Assembly (NCBI GenBank): GCA_002780135.1
Contig: PEWA01000034.1
Span: forward strand, 1 to 7,827
DNA length: 7,827 nucleotides
Direction: 5' to 3'
Source of the DNA: Candidatus Shapirobacteria bacterium CG06_land_8_20_14_3_00_40_12
GTDB taxonomy: Bacteria > Patescibacteriota > Microgenomatia > UBA12405
A program made the position numbers and the translations under genes. Under the pieces are notes generated by a model. That model did no database searches. It had not been told where the DNA came from and saw nothing but the letters and a program-made list of their open reading frames with translations. Shown piece by piece: positions 1-5,681 of this stretch. Within the stretch, counting starts at the first letter, position 1, and each line of letters opens with the position of its first letter.

Positions 1-2
1 TA

Positions 3-905
3 CTTGGCGCTCTTTTTGCCTTTGTATTCCCCACCCCCGGCCTTCTATTACGGCCTTTTCTTGATTTCCTTTTAATGTTTTTAATTTTTCTCTCTTGTCT
101 TGATATTGACCTTAAAGAAATTATTAACGGTCTCCGCCAATACCCCAAACTCGTCGGTATATTAATTATTGTCCACTTTTTTTCCCCGTTAATTATTTTC
201 CTATTTTTAAAAAAATTTTTTTCACCCGAAATTTATCTGGGGCTTATTTTAGTCGCTTCCGTTCCCGTCGGCCGCAGCGCTGTCTTTCTCAGTAACCTCT
301 TTGAGGGCCAACCGGAAAAAGCTCTGGTAATTAGCACTATTTCCAATATTCTAAGTCCTCTTTTAGTTCCCTTAATCGTCTATCTTCTGGCTGGTTCCAC
401 CATTAGTTTTGATGTTACCTCCATGGCCAAATCCATGGCCATAATAGTCATTGTCCCTTTTCTTTTGGCTCTCCTTCTTCAAAATCACCGCCTGATTTCC
501 CCCATCAAAAAAATTCAAACTGATATTTCCACTGTTTTAGTTGCTTTTATTGTTTGGGGAATCATTGCTCCCATCCGTCTCCGGGTTCTGGATCACCTCG
601 AACTTTCCCTTGGCCTAACCTTCATTTCTCTCTTTCTTATGGGTCTCAATTTTATTTTAGGTTATCTAATCGGCAAAGATCATCCCGAAAAAATCACCTA
701 TGGTATTTCTGCCGCCTACAAAAATTACTCCCTGGCCACCATAGTCGCCGCCACTTCTTTTCCTTCCCAGGTTCTCGTTGCTCTTCCCTCCCTTGTCTAT
801 TCAGTCAGCAATAATATTCTCCTTCTCCCCCTTCAATTCCTGTTAAAATCAAAATATGAATCTCAAGATCGTAGGCGACCGCATCCACCTCACTCCCGCC
901 ATTAA
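3..905 (+). CDS. Bile acid:sodium symporter family (BASS/SBF) transporter, 5' truncated
   Basis: This is an inner-membrane secondary transporter of the BASS/SBF fold; its substrate cannot be told. The reading frame is already open at base 3, so the ATG at 75 is internal and the true start lies outside the window, probably only about 10-30 residues away. The 300 visible codons are almost all hydrophobic helices. They begin with an LGALFAFVFP helix, followed by the family's 'L.FLSCLDIDLKEI' turn, the 'SVPVGRSAVFLSNLFEG' crossover region and 'GISAAYKNYSLATIVAA', which matches the ETGxQN crossover helix of ASBT-type carriers. In that motif the sodium-binding Glu and Gln appear to be replaced by Ser and Lys (Lys codon 720-722), so sodium coupling is doubtful. 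The last 16 codons overlap hpf, giving an odd basic, proline/histidine-rich tail. Family assignment is fairly sure; function is not. Confidence 0.85.
   Translation, partial: LGALFAFVFPTPGLLLRPFLDFLLMFLIFLSCLDIDLKEIINGLRQYPKLVGILIIVHFFSPLIIFLFLKKFFSPEIYLGLILVASVPVGRSAVFLSNLFEGQPEKALVISTISNILSPLLVPLIVYLLAGSTISFDVTSMAKSMAIIVIVPFLLALLLQNHRLISPIKKIQTDISTVLVAFIVWGIIAPIRLRVLDHLELSLGLTFISLFLMGLNFILGYLIGKDHPEKITYGISAAYKNYSLATIVAATSFPSQVLVALPSLVYSVSNNILLLPLQFLLKSKYESQDRRRPHPPHSRH
841..855 (+). promoter_or_regulatory. Extended -10 promoter-like sequence before hpf
   Basis: TGTTAAAAT at 841-849 is an extended -10 (TG-n-TAAAAT, 5 of 6 matches to TATAAT). Its end lies 6 nt before the hpf ATG, so transcription would begin at or next to the start codon and give a leaderless mRNA. 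There is no -35 match and no Shine-Dalgarno sequence. It lies inside the end of the transporter gene and would let the hibernation factor be expressed on its own. Prediction by eye only. Confidence 0.35.
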
Positions 906-1155
906 ATTTCTCATTGACGAAAAAATCAATCAAAGGATTGGCAAATTTCTAACTCACCTTTCGTCTGACATTCAGGTTGCCGCAATTTGGATTCAGAAAG
1001 AGAAACTCGGTCTTTTTAAAGTTAATTTCGACATGGAACTACCCGGACAAAAACATGTTTATGCTGAAACTGAACATATTTTACTGGAATCGGCCCTGGT
1101 TGACCTCTCTCACCAGGTTGAAAAACAAATTAAAAAATACTGCCATCGCTCATGA
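856..1155 (+). CDS. hpf: Ribosome hibernation-promoting factor, short form (HPF/RaiA family)
   Basis: HPF/RaiA (YfiA, sigma-54 modulation) family proteins bind the 30S decoding region and silence ribosomes in starvation or stationary phase. The 99-residue product starts MNLKIVGDRIHLTPAIK, matching the family's opening strand and 'TPAlk..ieeKi' helix. It continues with the 'kFl..l..di.v..iwi..ek......v.fdi.lPg..ihae' strands and a final amphipathic helix ending in a basic KQIKKYCHRS tail. It lacks the C-terminal dimerisation domain of long HPF (about 180 aa), so it should act as the short type on 70S or pair with a separate factor. The start at 856 is fixed by the conserved N-terminus even though it overlaps the transporter by 50 nt. 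Its TGA overlaps the next ATG by 4 nt (ATGA). It sits with rpmG and an EpmA-like gene, a partly translational operon. Confidence 0.88.
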   Translation: MNLKIVGDRIHLTPAIKFLIDEKINQRIGKFLTHLSSDIQVAAIWIQKEKLGLFKVNFDMELPGQKHVYAETEHILLESALVDLSHQVEKQIKKYCHRS

Positions 1156-1967
1156 TTTTTGTCCCTCTCTACTATCAGCTTTTGTCAGCCTATCACCCCA
1201 TACCCTATTTACCCTCGTCTCCAAGCCTAGTACTTTCCGTCCCTACTCCTACTATAATTCAGTCTAACCAAGTTCTCGGGGTCAGTCAAAATCTTCCGGC
1301 TATCGGCGGCGAAGAACAGTTTGTTAGTCTGGCCCTACTGGGTGATTCCATGATTGATACTCTTTCTTCTGACATAATCCAAAACTCCCTCAGAAAACTT
1401 TTTCCTTCCGTAAAATTTAATATCTACAATTATGGCTATGGAGCTACTAATATCGAATCAGGGATTCTCCGGCTCACCCAAAAATCAACCTATCTCTCGG
1501 CAGATTATCCACCCATCCTCGACCTAAAACCCGATCTTATTGTGGTTGAATCCTTTGCCTACAATAATTTCGGCAACAGTACTGCCGGTTTGGAGCGGCA
1601 GCGTTTGGCCCTCGAACAAATAGTCAACACCATTAAAACAAAATCTCCTAACACTCAAATAGTTTTAGCTGCCACTATTGCTCCTGACTCTTTAAACTTT
1701 ACCAACGGCGTTAAAAATCTCCGTCTTACCTCCCTGGAAAAAACCGAAAAATCCAACACCATCAAGCTTTACCTCCAAAATTTAATTAATTTTGCCCGCG
1801 ATTTTAACTTGCCTCTGGTTGACACCTATCACCCCAGTCTAAAAAACGGTGAAGGCCTATCTGAACTTATCAATAGTGTCGACCATCTTCACCCTTCTGC
1901 TCTTGGCGCTGAATTCTTTTCCGACCTTTTGGCCAAAACAATTCTGGATAAACAATTAATAAAGTAG
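1152..1967 (+). CDS. SGNH/GDSL-type hydrolase (esterase/lipase-like)
   Basis: SGNH hydrolases are serine esterases that remove acyl or acetyl groups from lipids, sugars or cell-wall polymers. In this 271-residue protein block I is LALLGDSMID, with the nucleophile Ser66 in the GDS at 64-66. Block II is the Gly in NYGYGATN, block III is around VVESFAYNNFGN, and block V is VDHLHP with Asp244 and His247 as the DxxH pair, so the catalytic set looks complete. The first roughly 55 residues are poorly conserved-looking, rich in Pro and Ser, without the basic start of a classical signal peptide, although VLGVSQ at 41-46 resembles a cleavage site. An in-frame stop at 1131-1133 rules out a much earlier start. 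It overlaps hpf by ATGA and ends 13 nt before rpmG. The substrate is unknown; an envelope role is inferred. Confidence 0.82.
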   Translation: MIFVPLYYQLLSAYHPIPYLPSSPSLVLSVPTPTIIQSNQVLGVSQNLPAIGGEEQFVSLALLGDSMIDTLSSDIIQNSLRKLFPSVKFNIYNYGYGATNIESGILRLTQKSTYLSADYPPILDLKPDLIVVESFAYNNFGNSTAGLERQRLALEQIVNTIKTKSPNTQIVLAATIAPDSLNFTNGVKNLRLTSLEKTEKSNTIKLYLQNLINFARDFNLPLVDTYHPSLKNGEGLSELINSVDHLHPSALGAEFFSDLLAKTILDKQLIK

Positions 1968-1980
1968 TAGAATACCCTCT
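1945..1980 (+). promoter_or_regulatory. Promoter-like sequence before rpmG
   Basis: TGGATA at 1945-1950 (4 of 6 to TTGACA), a 17-nt spacer and TAGAAT at 1968-1973 (5 of 6 to TATAAT) end 7 nt before the GTG of rpmG. This predicts a leaderless transcript. No Shine-Dalgarno is present. The gene may equally be read from upstream. Confidence 0.35.
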
Positions 1981-2160
1981 GTGGCTAAATCGAAAAAAAC
2001 TCCCCGTATCTTAATCGCCCTCCTCTGCTCTGTCTGTGGCGCTCAAAACTATCTTTCGGAGAAAAACAAGACCAATACTCCCGACAAGCTAAAATTTTCT
2101 AAATACTGCCGTTGGTGTAAAAAGAAAACCGAGCACAAAGAAAGTACTAAACTTAAATAA
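1981..2160 (+). CDS. rpmG: 50S ribosomal protein bL33
   Basis: bL33 is a small zinc-ribbon protein of the large ribosomal subunit near the E site. The frame from GTG 1981 to TAA 2158-2160 encodes 59 residues beginning MAKSKKTPRILIALLCSVCG. It carries the two knuckles of the zinc-binding form, Cys16-x2-Cys19 and Cys43-x2-Cys46, and between them the family pattern 'NY.seKNk.ntpdKLkf.KYC'. It ends in a lysine-rich tail. GTG is chosen because the family starts MA(K/S)K and no ATG fits. The stop shares one base with the next ATG (TAATG), so the radical SAM gene is probably translationally coupled. Zn-binding residues are all present. Confidence 0.93.
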   Translation: MAKSKKTPRILIALLCSVCGAQNYLSEKNKTNTPDKLKFSKYCRWCKKKTEHKESTKLK

Positions 2161-2912
2161 TGGTCAGTTTGGAAAACCTCTACATTTCTTCACTTGAAAC
2201 CTGCAATCTCCATTGCCGCTATTGCTACACTAAAAAAACTAAAAACGTCTTAACTAACCAACAAATCCTTTCTTTTGTTAATCGCTATCGCCGCTACTCA
2301 AATTTAAAATCCATTATTTTTTGCGGCGGCGAGGTATTTACTCTAAATTCTTTTCCTGACCTTATCAATAAATTAAATAAATTGGGTATTTTTATCACTG
2401 TCATCACCAACGGCACCATCGACCGATTAACCGAAATAAAAAATCCAAATAATTGTCAGCTGCTTGTCTCCTTCGACGGCCCTAAAAATATTCACGACCA
2501 TAATCGCGGAGTTGGTAATTATGACTTGTCAAAATCTTTTGTCCGCCATGCTCTTGACCTCGATTTCCCGGTTGAAATATTTTTTTTAATTACCAAAGAA
2601 TCCTATCCATACCTTAATTCTTTTAATATTTTTGGTCTTGAAAAAACTTATCTTATTGATCGTCTTGGCTCCCTTTCCTCTGTCCAAACTCAAAATGTTT
2701 TAAAAAACTATCCTACCTATCCACCCAAAACCTTTGGCTGTCATCAAATCTCCCTCCAATCAGATAGTCTCATTTATCCCTGCTGTGAAACTAATAAACC
2801 GATTGGTAAAATCTCCACTCCGATTAAAAAGATAATTAAAAATTATTTAGATTTAGTCCACCAAAATCCTCTCTGTGTCGATCCAGATTTTTATTGTAAA
2901 CTAAAAAAATGA
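2160..2912 (+). CDS. Radical SAM enzyme with cysteine-rich C-terminal (Twitch/SPASM-like) tail
   Basis: This 250-residue protein is a radical S-adenosylmethionine enzyme. Cys15-x3-Cys19-x2-Cys22 (ETCNLHCRYCYTKK) would bind the [4Fe-4S] cluster. FCGGEVF at 54-60 is the SAM-binding GGE motif, ITNGT follows at 82-86, and VSFDGP with HDHNRG at 103-117 is typical of the SPASM/Twitch branch. The C-terminal part holds Cys194, Cys208-Cys209, Cys239 and Cys246, with the layout 'FGCHQISLQSDSLIYPCC' of a short auxiliary-cluster domain. It is not EpmB/KamA, because the cluster motif is at residue 15, there is no preceding domain, and the GGEV and Cys tail differ. Such enzymes often modify peptides. It overlaps rpmG by 1 nt and the EpmA-like gene by 4 nt (ATGA), so it is probably made together with the latter. 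The substrate is unknown. Confidence 0.88.
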   Translation: MVSLENLYISSLETCNLHCRYCYTKKTKNVLTNQQILSFVNRYRRYSNLKSIIFCGGEVFTLNSFPDLINKLNKLGIFITVITNGTIDRLTEIKNPNNCQLLVSFDGPKNIHDHNRGVGNYDLSKSFVRHALDLDFPVEIFFLITKESYPYLNSFNIFGLEKTYLIDRLGSLSSVQTQNVLKNYPTYPPKTFGCHQISLQSDSLIYPCCETNKPIGKISTPIKKIIKNYLDLVHQNPLCVDPDFYCKLKK

Positions 2913-3664
2913 CACAATCTGATTTCCTTAGATCTATTCGTGAGTATTTTTGGAAACAAAAATTTATCGAAGTTGAAATCCCCTACCTCAACTCCTCTCT
3001 TCCTCTGGAACCCAACATTTACGCTTTTGAAACCGAATGGCGGCACCTTAATCAAAAATATTATCTTCCCACCTCTCCCGAATTCGCTCTCAAAAAATTC
3101 CTCTCTTTACATCATCAAAACTGTTTTGCTATTTCTCATTGTTTCCGAGATCTTGAAGCTAGTGGACCTCTTCATACCCCTGAATTTTTAATGTTGGAGT
3201 GGTATGAAATATATAAAAATCTTAATGATCTAAAAATATCAACCAAAAAAATTGTCACTCACTTTTTACCCCAAATAATATTTACCGATTTAGTTTTACC
3301 TGTTTCCCTGCCTCAAAACGAACCCGATTTTAATCAATTTTTTCTTAACCAAATTGAACCAAAACTACCCCAAGACAGGGCGGTTTTTATCACCGGCTAT
3401 CCCGACTTCCTCACTCCTTTGGCTAAAAGTGGTGATCGTTTTGAACTCTATATCAATGGTATTGAAATTGGTAATGGTTGTGTCGAAAATCGGAACAGCG
3501 CCTCTATAAAAAAAGCCTTTATCAACGAACAACAGTATCGTCAAAAAAAGTCTCTTCTCTCCCATCCTTATTCGGATGATTTTATTGAAAGTATAAAAAC
3601 TCTTCCGCCCTGTTCCGGCATCGGTCTTGGCATTGACCGATTATTAGGTATAATAAACTCATGA
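2909..3664 (+). CDS. EpmA/GenX (PoxA)-like lysyl-tRNA synthetase paralogue
   Basis: This is a class II aminoacyl-tRNA synthetase catalytic core without the OB-fold anticodon domain, as in EpmA, which adenylates (R)-beta-lysine and attaches it to a lysine of elongation factor P. Motifs seen are YLPTSPEFALK at 52-62, motif 2 CFRDLEASGPLHTPEFLMLEWY at 78-99 (Arg80, Glu83, His89), RFELYINGIEIGNG at 177-190 and motif 3 GIGLGIDRLLG at 237-247 with Arg244. E. coli EpmA has about 325 residues; this one has 251, mainly through a shortened section after motif 2. In E. coli EpmA an alanine (A298) lies three positions into the G-x-A-x-G-x-D-R motif and selects beta-lysine; here it is Gly239, as in true LysRS, suggesting ordinary alpha-lysine or another ligand. 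It overlaps the 54-aa peptide gene by ATGA. The real acceptor is unknown. Confidence 0.87.
   Translation: MTQSDFLRSIREYFWKQKFIEVEIPYLNSSLPLEPNIYAFETEWRHLNQKYYLPTSPEFALKKFLSLHHQNCFAISHCFRDLEASGPLHTPEFLMLEWYEIYKNLNDLKISTKKIVTHFLPQIIFTDLVLPVSLPQNEPDFNQFFLNQIEPKLPQDRAVFITGYPDFLTPLAKSGDRFELYINGIEIGNGCVENRNSASIKKAFINEQQYRQKKSLLSHPYSDDFIESIKTLPPCSGIGLGIDRLLGIINS
3627..3660 (+). promoter_or_regulatory. Internal promoter-like sequence for the 54-aa peptide gene
   Basis: TTGGCA at 3627-3632 (5 of 6 to TTGACA), a 16-nt spacer and a perfect TATAAT at 3649-3654 end 6 nt before the ATG at 3661. The predicted start of transcription is thus the A of the ATG, giving a leaderless message for the peptide. It lies within the motif 3 codons of the EpmA-like gene, so part of it is constrained by coding. 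Another TATAAT at 1253-1258 without a -35 or nearby start shows that single hexamers occur by chance here; the full set at 3627-3660 is better than that. Confidence 0.45.
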
Positions 3665-3825
3665 CCGACTCTAAAATCAAAAACACCCTAAAAACCACTC
3701 AGAGCACCATACCTCAAATCAACCGGATTCCACCTAAAAATCCATTTTTCCAACAGAAACCCTTTCCCACCAATGTCCCTCGATTTACTCAAGCTTTTCG
3801 CACTCAATCCCGCGGTGGTAAATGA
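3661..3825 (+). CDS. 54-aa basic, proline-rich peptide with C-terminal Arg-Gly-Gly-Lys (unknown)
   Basis: I do not recognise this protein. The frame ATG 3661 to TGA 3823-3825 encodes 54 residues and is bounded by ATGA overlaps on both sides, with the EpmA-like stop before and the GlmU-like start after, which strongly suggests a real gene. It has ten Lys/Arg against one acidic residue, seven Pro, many Gln/Thr/Asn, five Phe, and no Cys, Trp or Tyr. It should be largely disordered. Its only glycines are Gly52 and Gly53, so the tail reads FRTQSRGGK with a free C-terminal Lys54. Placement right after a radical SAM enzyme and a lysyl-transferase-like enzyme makes it a candidate substrate, for example lysylated on Lys54 or activated through its carboxylate. 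Diglycine tails with a charged last residue recall Pup and UBact, but those end in Glu or Gln. Function is inference only. Confidence 0.65.
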   Translation: MTDSKIKNTLKTTQSTIPQINRIPPKNPFFQQKPFPTNVPRFTQAFRTQSRGGK

Positions 3826-5072
3826 CCATATCCAATCCACACCCAATCACCCTACCTAAACAAGCAGTTATTTTAGCTGCCGGCGAATCTTCCCGTTTCC
3901 AACCTTTTAATTTGCGCCACTGCCACAAAAGCACCTTCACCCTTCTTGGTAAATCTATTATTTCCTGGACCATTGAATCCCTTATTCGCGCCGGAATTTC
4001 CAAGATCGAAATTATTAAATCTCCAAACGATATTTCCTTTAATAATCTTATCTCCCTGTATCAAAAACGAGCTAAAATTACTCTCCACACCCAACAAAAA
4101 CCACTGGGAATGGGAAATGCTATCATTTCGGCCCTCAACTCTCTTAACAATAATTTCATTCTCCTAAATGTCCAACAACTCAACATCGACAAACATCTTA
4201 AACACTTTTTAGACAATGACCCAACAATTGTCCCGAACTCCATTACCCTTTTCTGTCAAAAAACAGACGAACCGCAAAAATACGGCATGCTCGGACTTGA
4301 TGGTAACCGGGTAACCAAAATAGTCGAAAAACCAACAAATGTAAAAGGGCTCTCCGATAAAAGAATTTTAGGTATCTACTTTCTGACAAAACCCTTTGTC
4401 AAGTTCATGAAAACCACCCCAACAACAGAATATCAATTTGAGTTATCCCTTGATCAATACCTCCAAAAAGAAAAAATCTTTGCAGTCGATACTCCCGAAT
4501 TAGGTCTTTCCCTAAAATACGTCTGGGATTTATTTCCTATTGCTTCCTATCTCCTAAACCAGAATGCCCAAAACAAACAGATAATTAGCCCCAAGGCCAA
4601 AATCCACCCTACTGCCATTATCACTGGACCGGTTATTATTGAAGAAGAAGCTGAAATTTATGAATATAGCCTAATTCAGGGGCCTTGTTATCTTGGAAAA
4701 AAAACCGTCATCGGTAGTTTTTGTAAAGTCAGAAAAAACTCCATCCTAGAAGAAAGCGCTCAAATTGAAAGCCACGGTGAAATAAAACAATCACTCATTG
4801 GTTGTAACAGTCATATTCATTCCGGCTTCATTGGTGATAGCATCATCGGAGAAAACTGCCGGATTGGAGCCAATTTTATCACTGCCAACCGTCGCCACGA
4901 TCGAACCAACATTAAGTTTATGATCAAAGATAAGCTGGTGGACACCAATAGTAATTTTATGGGGGCTTTAATTGGCGACAATGTCAAAATCGGTATCCAC
5001 TGCGGAACCAACCCCGGAGTTATCATCCCCAGTGACTCTCAAATTCCTCCTGGAACCATTCTTTCTCATTAA
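3822..5072 (+). CDS. Archaeal/CPR-type GlmU-like sugar-1-phosphate nucleotidyltransferase with left-handed beta-helix
   Basis: GlmU-like two-domain enzymes make a UDP- or dTDP-sugar and acetylate the amino sugar. In this 416-residue protein, residues 15-29 (AVILAAGESSRFQPF) are the nucleotide loop, Lys36 matches the GlmU catalytic lysine, QKPLGMGNAI is at 92-101 and KIVEKP follows the YGML strand. After about residue 260 come hexapeptide turns (IHPTAIITGP, IIGENCRIGANFITANRRHD, GALIGDNVKIGIHCGTNPGV), the archaeal-type pattern. A His in SHIHSGFIGD (331 or 333) aligns with the GlmU acetyltransferase base. Oddly, the usual 'GD.P' metal-binding Asp after the fourth strand is replaced by NVQQL at 116-120, so uridylyltransferase activity is uncertain. 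It overlaps the peptide gene by ATGA and ends tail-to-tail with the HAD gene, overlapping 50 nt. The sugar specificity cannot be told. Confidence 0.82.
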   Translation: MTISNPHPITLPKQAVILAAGESSRFQPFNLRHCHKSTFTLLGKSIISWTIESLIRAGISKIEIIKSPNDISFNNLISLYQKRAKITLHTQQKPLGMGNAIISALNSLNNNFILLNVQQLNIDKHLKHFLDNDPTIVPNSITLFCQKTDEPQKYGMLGLDGNRVTKIVEKPTNVKGLSDKRILGIYFLTKPFVKFMKTTPTTEYQFELSLDQYLQKEKIFAVDTPELGLSLKYVWDLFPIASYLLNQNAQNKQIISPKAKIHPTAIITGPVIIEEEAEIYEYSLIQGPCYLGKKTVIGSFCKVRKNSILEESAQIESHGEIKQSLIGCNSHIHSGFIGDSIIGENCRIGANFITANRRHDRTNIKFMIKDKLVDTNSNFMGALIGDNVKIGIHCGTNPGVIIPSDSQIPPGTILSH

Positions 5073-5664
5073 TAAAACCAAAAAGTTTTCCCATGTCCTG
5101 AATATCCTTTCCAAAAACTACTGCCTTCCCTCCAGTCTCCACCCCTAAGCGACAATCCTTTTCATAGTCATCCCCCACATACAAGCATTTCCGTTGGTCT
5201 AATCCAAACTTTTCCCAAGCCGGTCTGAAATATCCCAAATCCGGTTTCATCACCCCCACATCACCCGAGGTGGTAATCAAATCAAACTTATTTCTCATTC
5301 CAAACTTAGCTAATTTAATATCTATTTGATTATCAAAATCCTCGGTTGCCAAAATGTATTTTATGTTCTTAATTTTATTTTTAAAAAATTTCTCGACTCC
5401 AGGTTTTAACTTGATTACTTTCCCTAACTCATCTCTTTCCTTTTTGATAATTTCCAAAACCCGCTCTTTATCATCAATAACTTGTTGCAATGAATACTCA
5501 AAAGTCCGATCTTTAGGATTTTTTGACCACCTCACCTTCTCTACTACTTTTAGCCATTTCTGCCACTCTTCCCCATTTTCAATTGCCATTCTGTATACCT
5601 CCGGTGCTACCTCTCTCGTGTTCACCAACGTGTTGTCCTGATCAAAAAAAATCGCCTGAATCAT
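5023..5664 (-). CDS. HAD-superfamily hydrolase (phosphoglycolate phosphatase-like)
   Basis: HAD phosphatases use an Asp nucleophile to remove phosphate from small molecules. From the chosen start (ATG at 5664-5662, MIQAIFFDQDNTLVNT) Asp8 and Asp10 form motif I DxDxT. The Thr in ILATED is motif II, the Lys in GVMKPD is motif III, and VGDDYEKD (Asp165, Asp166, Asp170) is motif IV. Between motifs I and II lies a helical C1 cap of about 80 residues, so it belongs to HAD subclass IA. The product has 213 residues; a longer frame from 5691 adds nine residues and would run into the divergent gene, so the inner start fits better. It faces the nucleotidyltransferase start across 17 nt, and its last codons lie antisense to the end of the GlmU-like gene. 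A substrate such as a sugar or alditol phosphate is a guess from context. Confidence 0.85.
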   Translation of the reverse strand: MIQAIFFDQDNTLVNTREVAPEVYRMAIENGEEWQKWLKVVEKVRWSKNPKDRTFEYSLQQVIDDKERVLEIIKKERDELGKVIKLKPGVEKFFKNKIKNIKYILATEDFDNQIDIKLAKFGMRNKFDLITTSGDVGVMKPDLGYFRPAWEKFGLDQRKCLYVGDDYEKDCRLGVETGGKAVVFGKDIQDMGKLFGFINEKEWFQEEFESHWG

Positions 5665-5681
5665 ATTTGTTAATATATGAA
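5665..5681. promoter_or_regulatory. 17-nt divergent start region between HAD and nucleotidyltransferase
   Basis: Only 17 AT-rich bases separate the two start codons. On the minus strand TATATT (5677-5672, 5 of 6 to TATAAT) ends 7 nt before the HAD ATG; on the plus strand TAATAT at 5671-5676 (4 of 6) ends 5 nt before the nucleotidyltransferase ATG. No Shine-Dalgarno fits. Both genes may be leaderless and share overlapping promoters, so that only one fires at a time. No good -35 was found. Confidence 0.3.

Noticed and set aside
75..77. ATG 75 as the true start of the BASS transporter
   Set aside because: The frame is open from base 3 and the residues before the ATG belong to the first helix of the family.
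1253..1258. TATAAT inside the SGNH hydrolase gene
   Set aside because: No -35 match and no start codon at a useful distance; taken as chance.
2160..2912. Radical SAM gene as EpmB (lysine 2,3-aminomutase) because it is beside an EpmA-like gene
   Set aside because: The cluster motif is at residue 15, not after a domain of about 100 residues, and the C-terminal cysteines and SPASM-type core motifs do not fit KamA/EpmB.
3785..4097. Minus-strand open frames under the GlmU-like gene
   Set aside because: They are shadows of a clearly homologous plus-strand gene.
5523..5681. N-terminal 53-residue extension of the HldE/TagD-like enzyme
   Set aside because: It is antisense to the HAD coding region, low-complexity Leu/Pro/Ser, and the conserved family start is at 5682.
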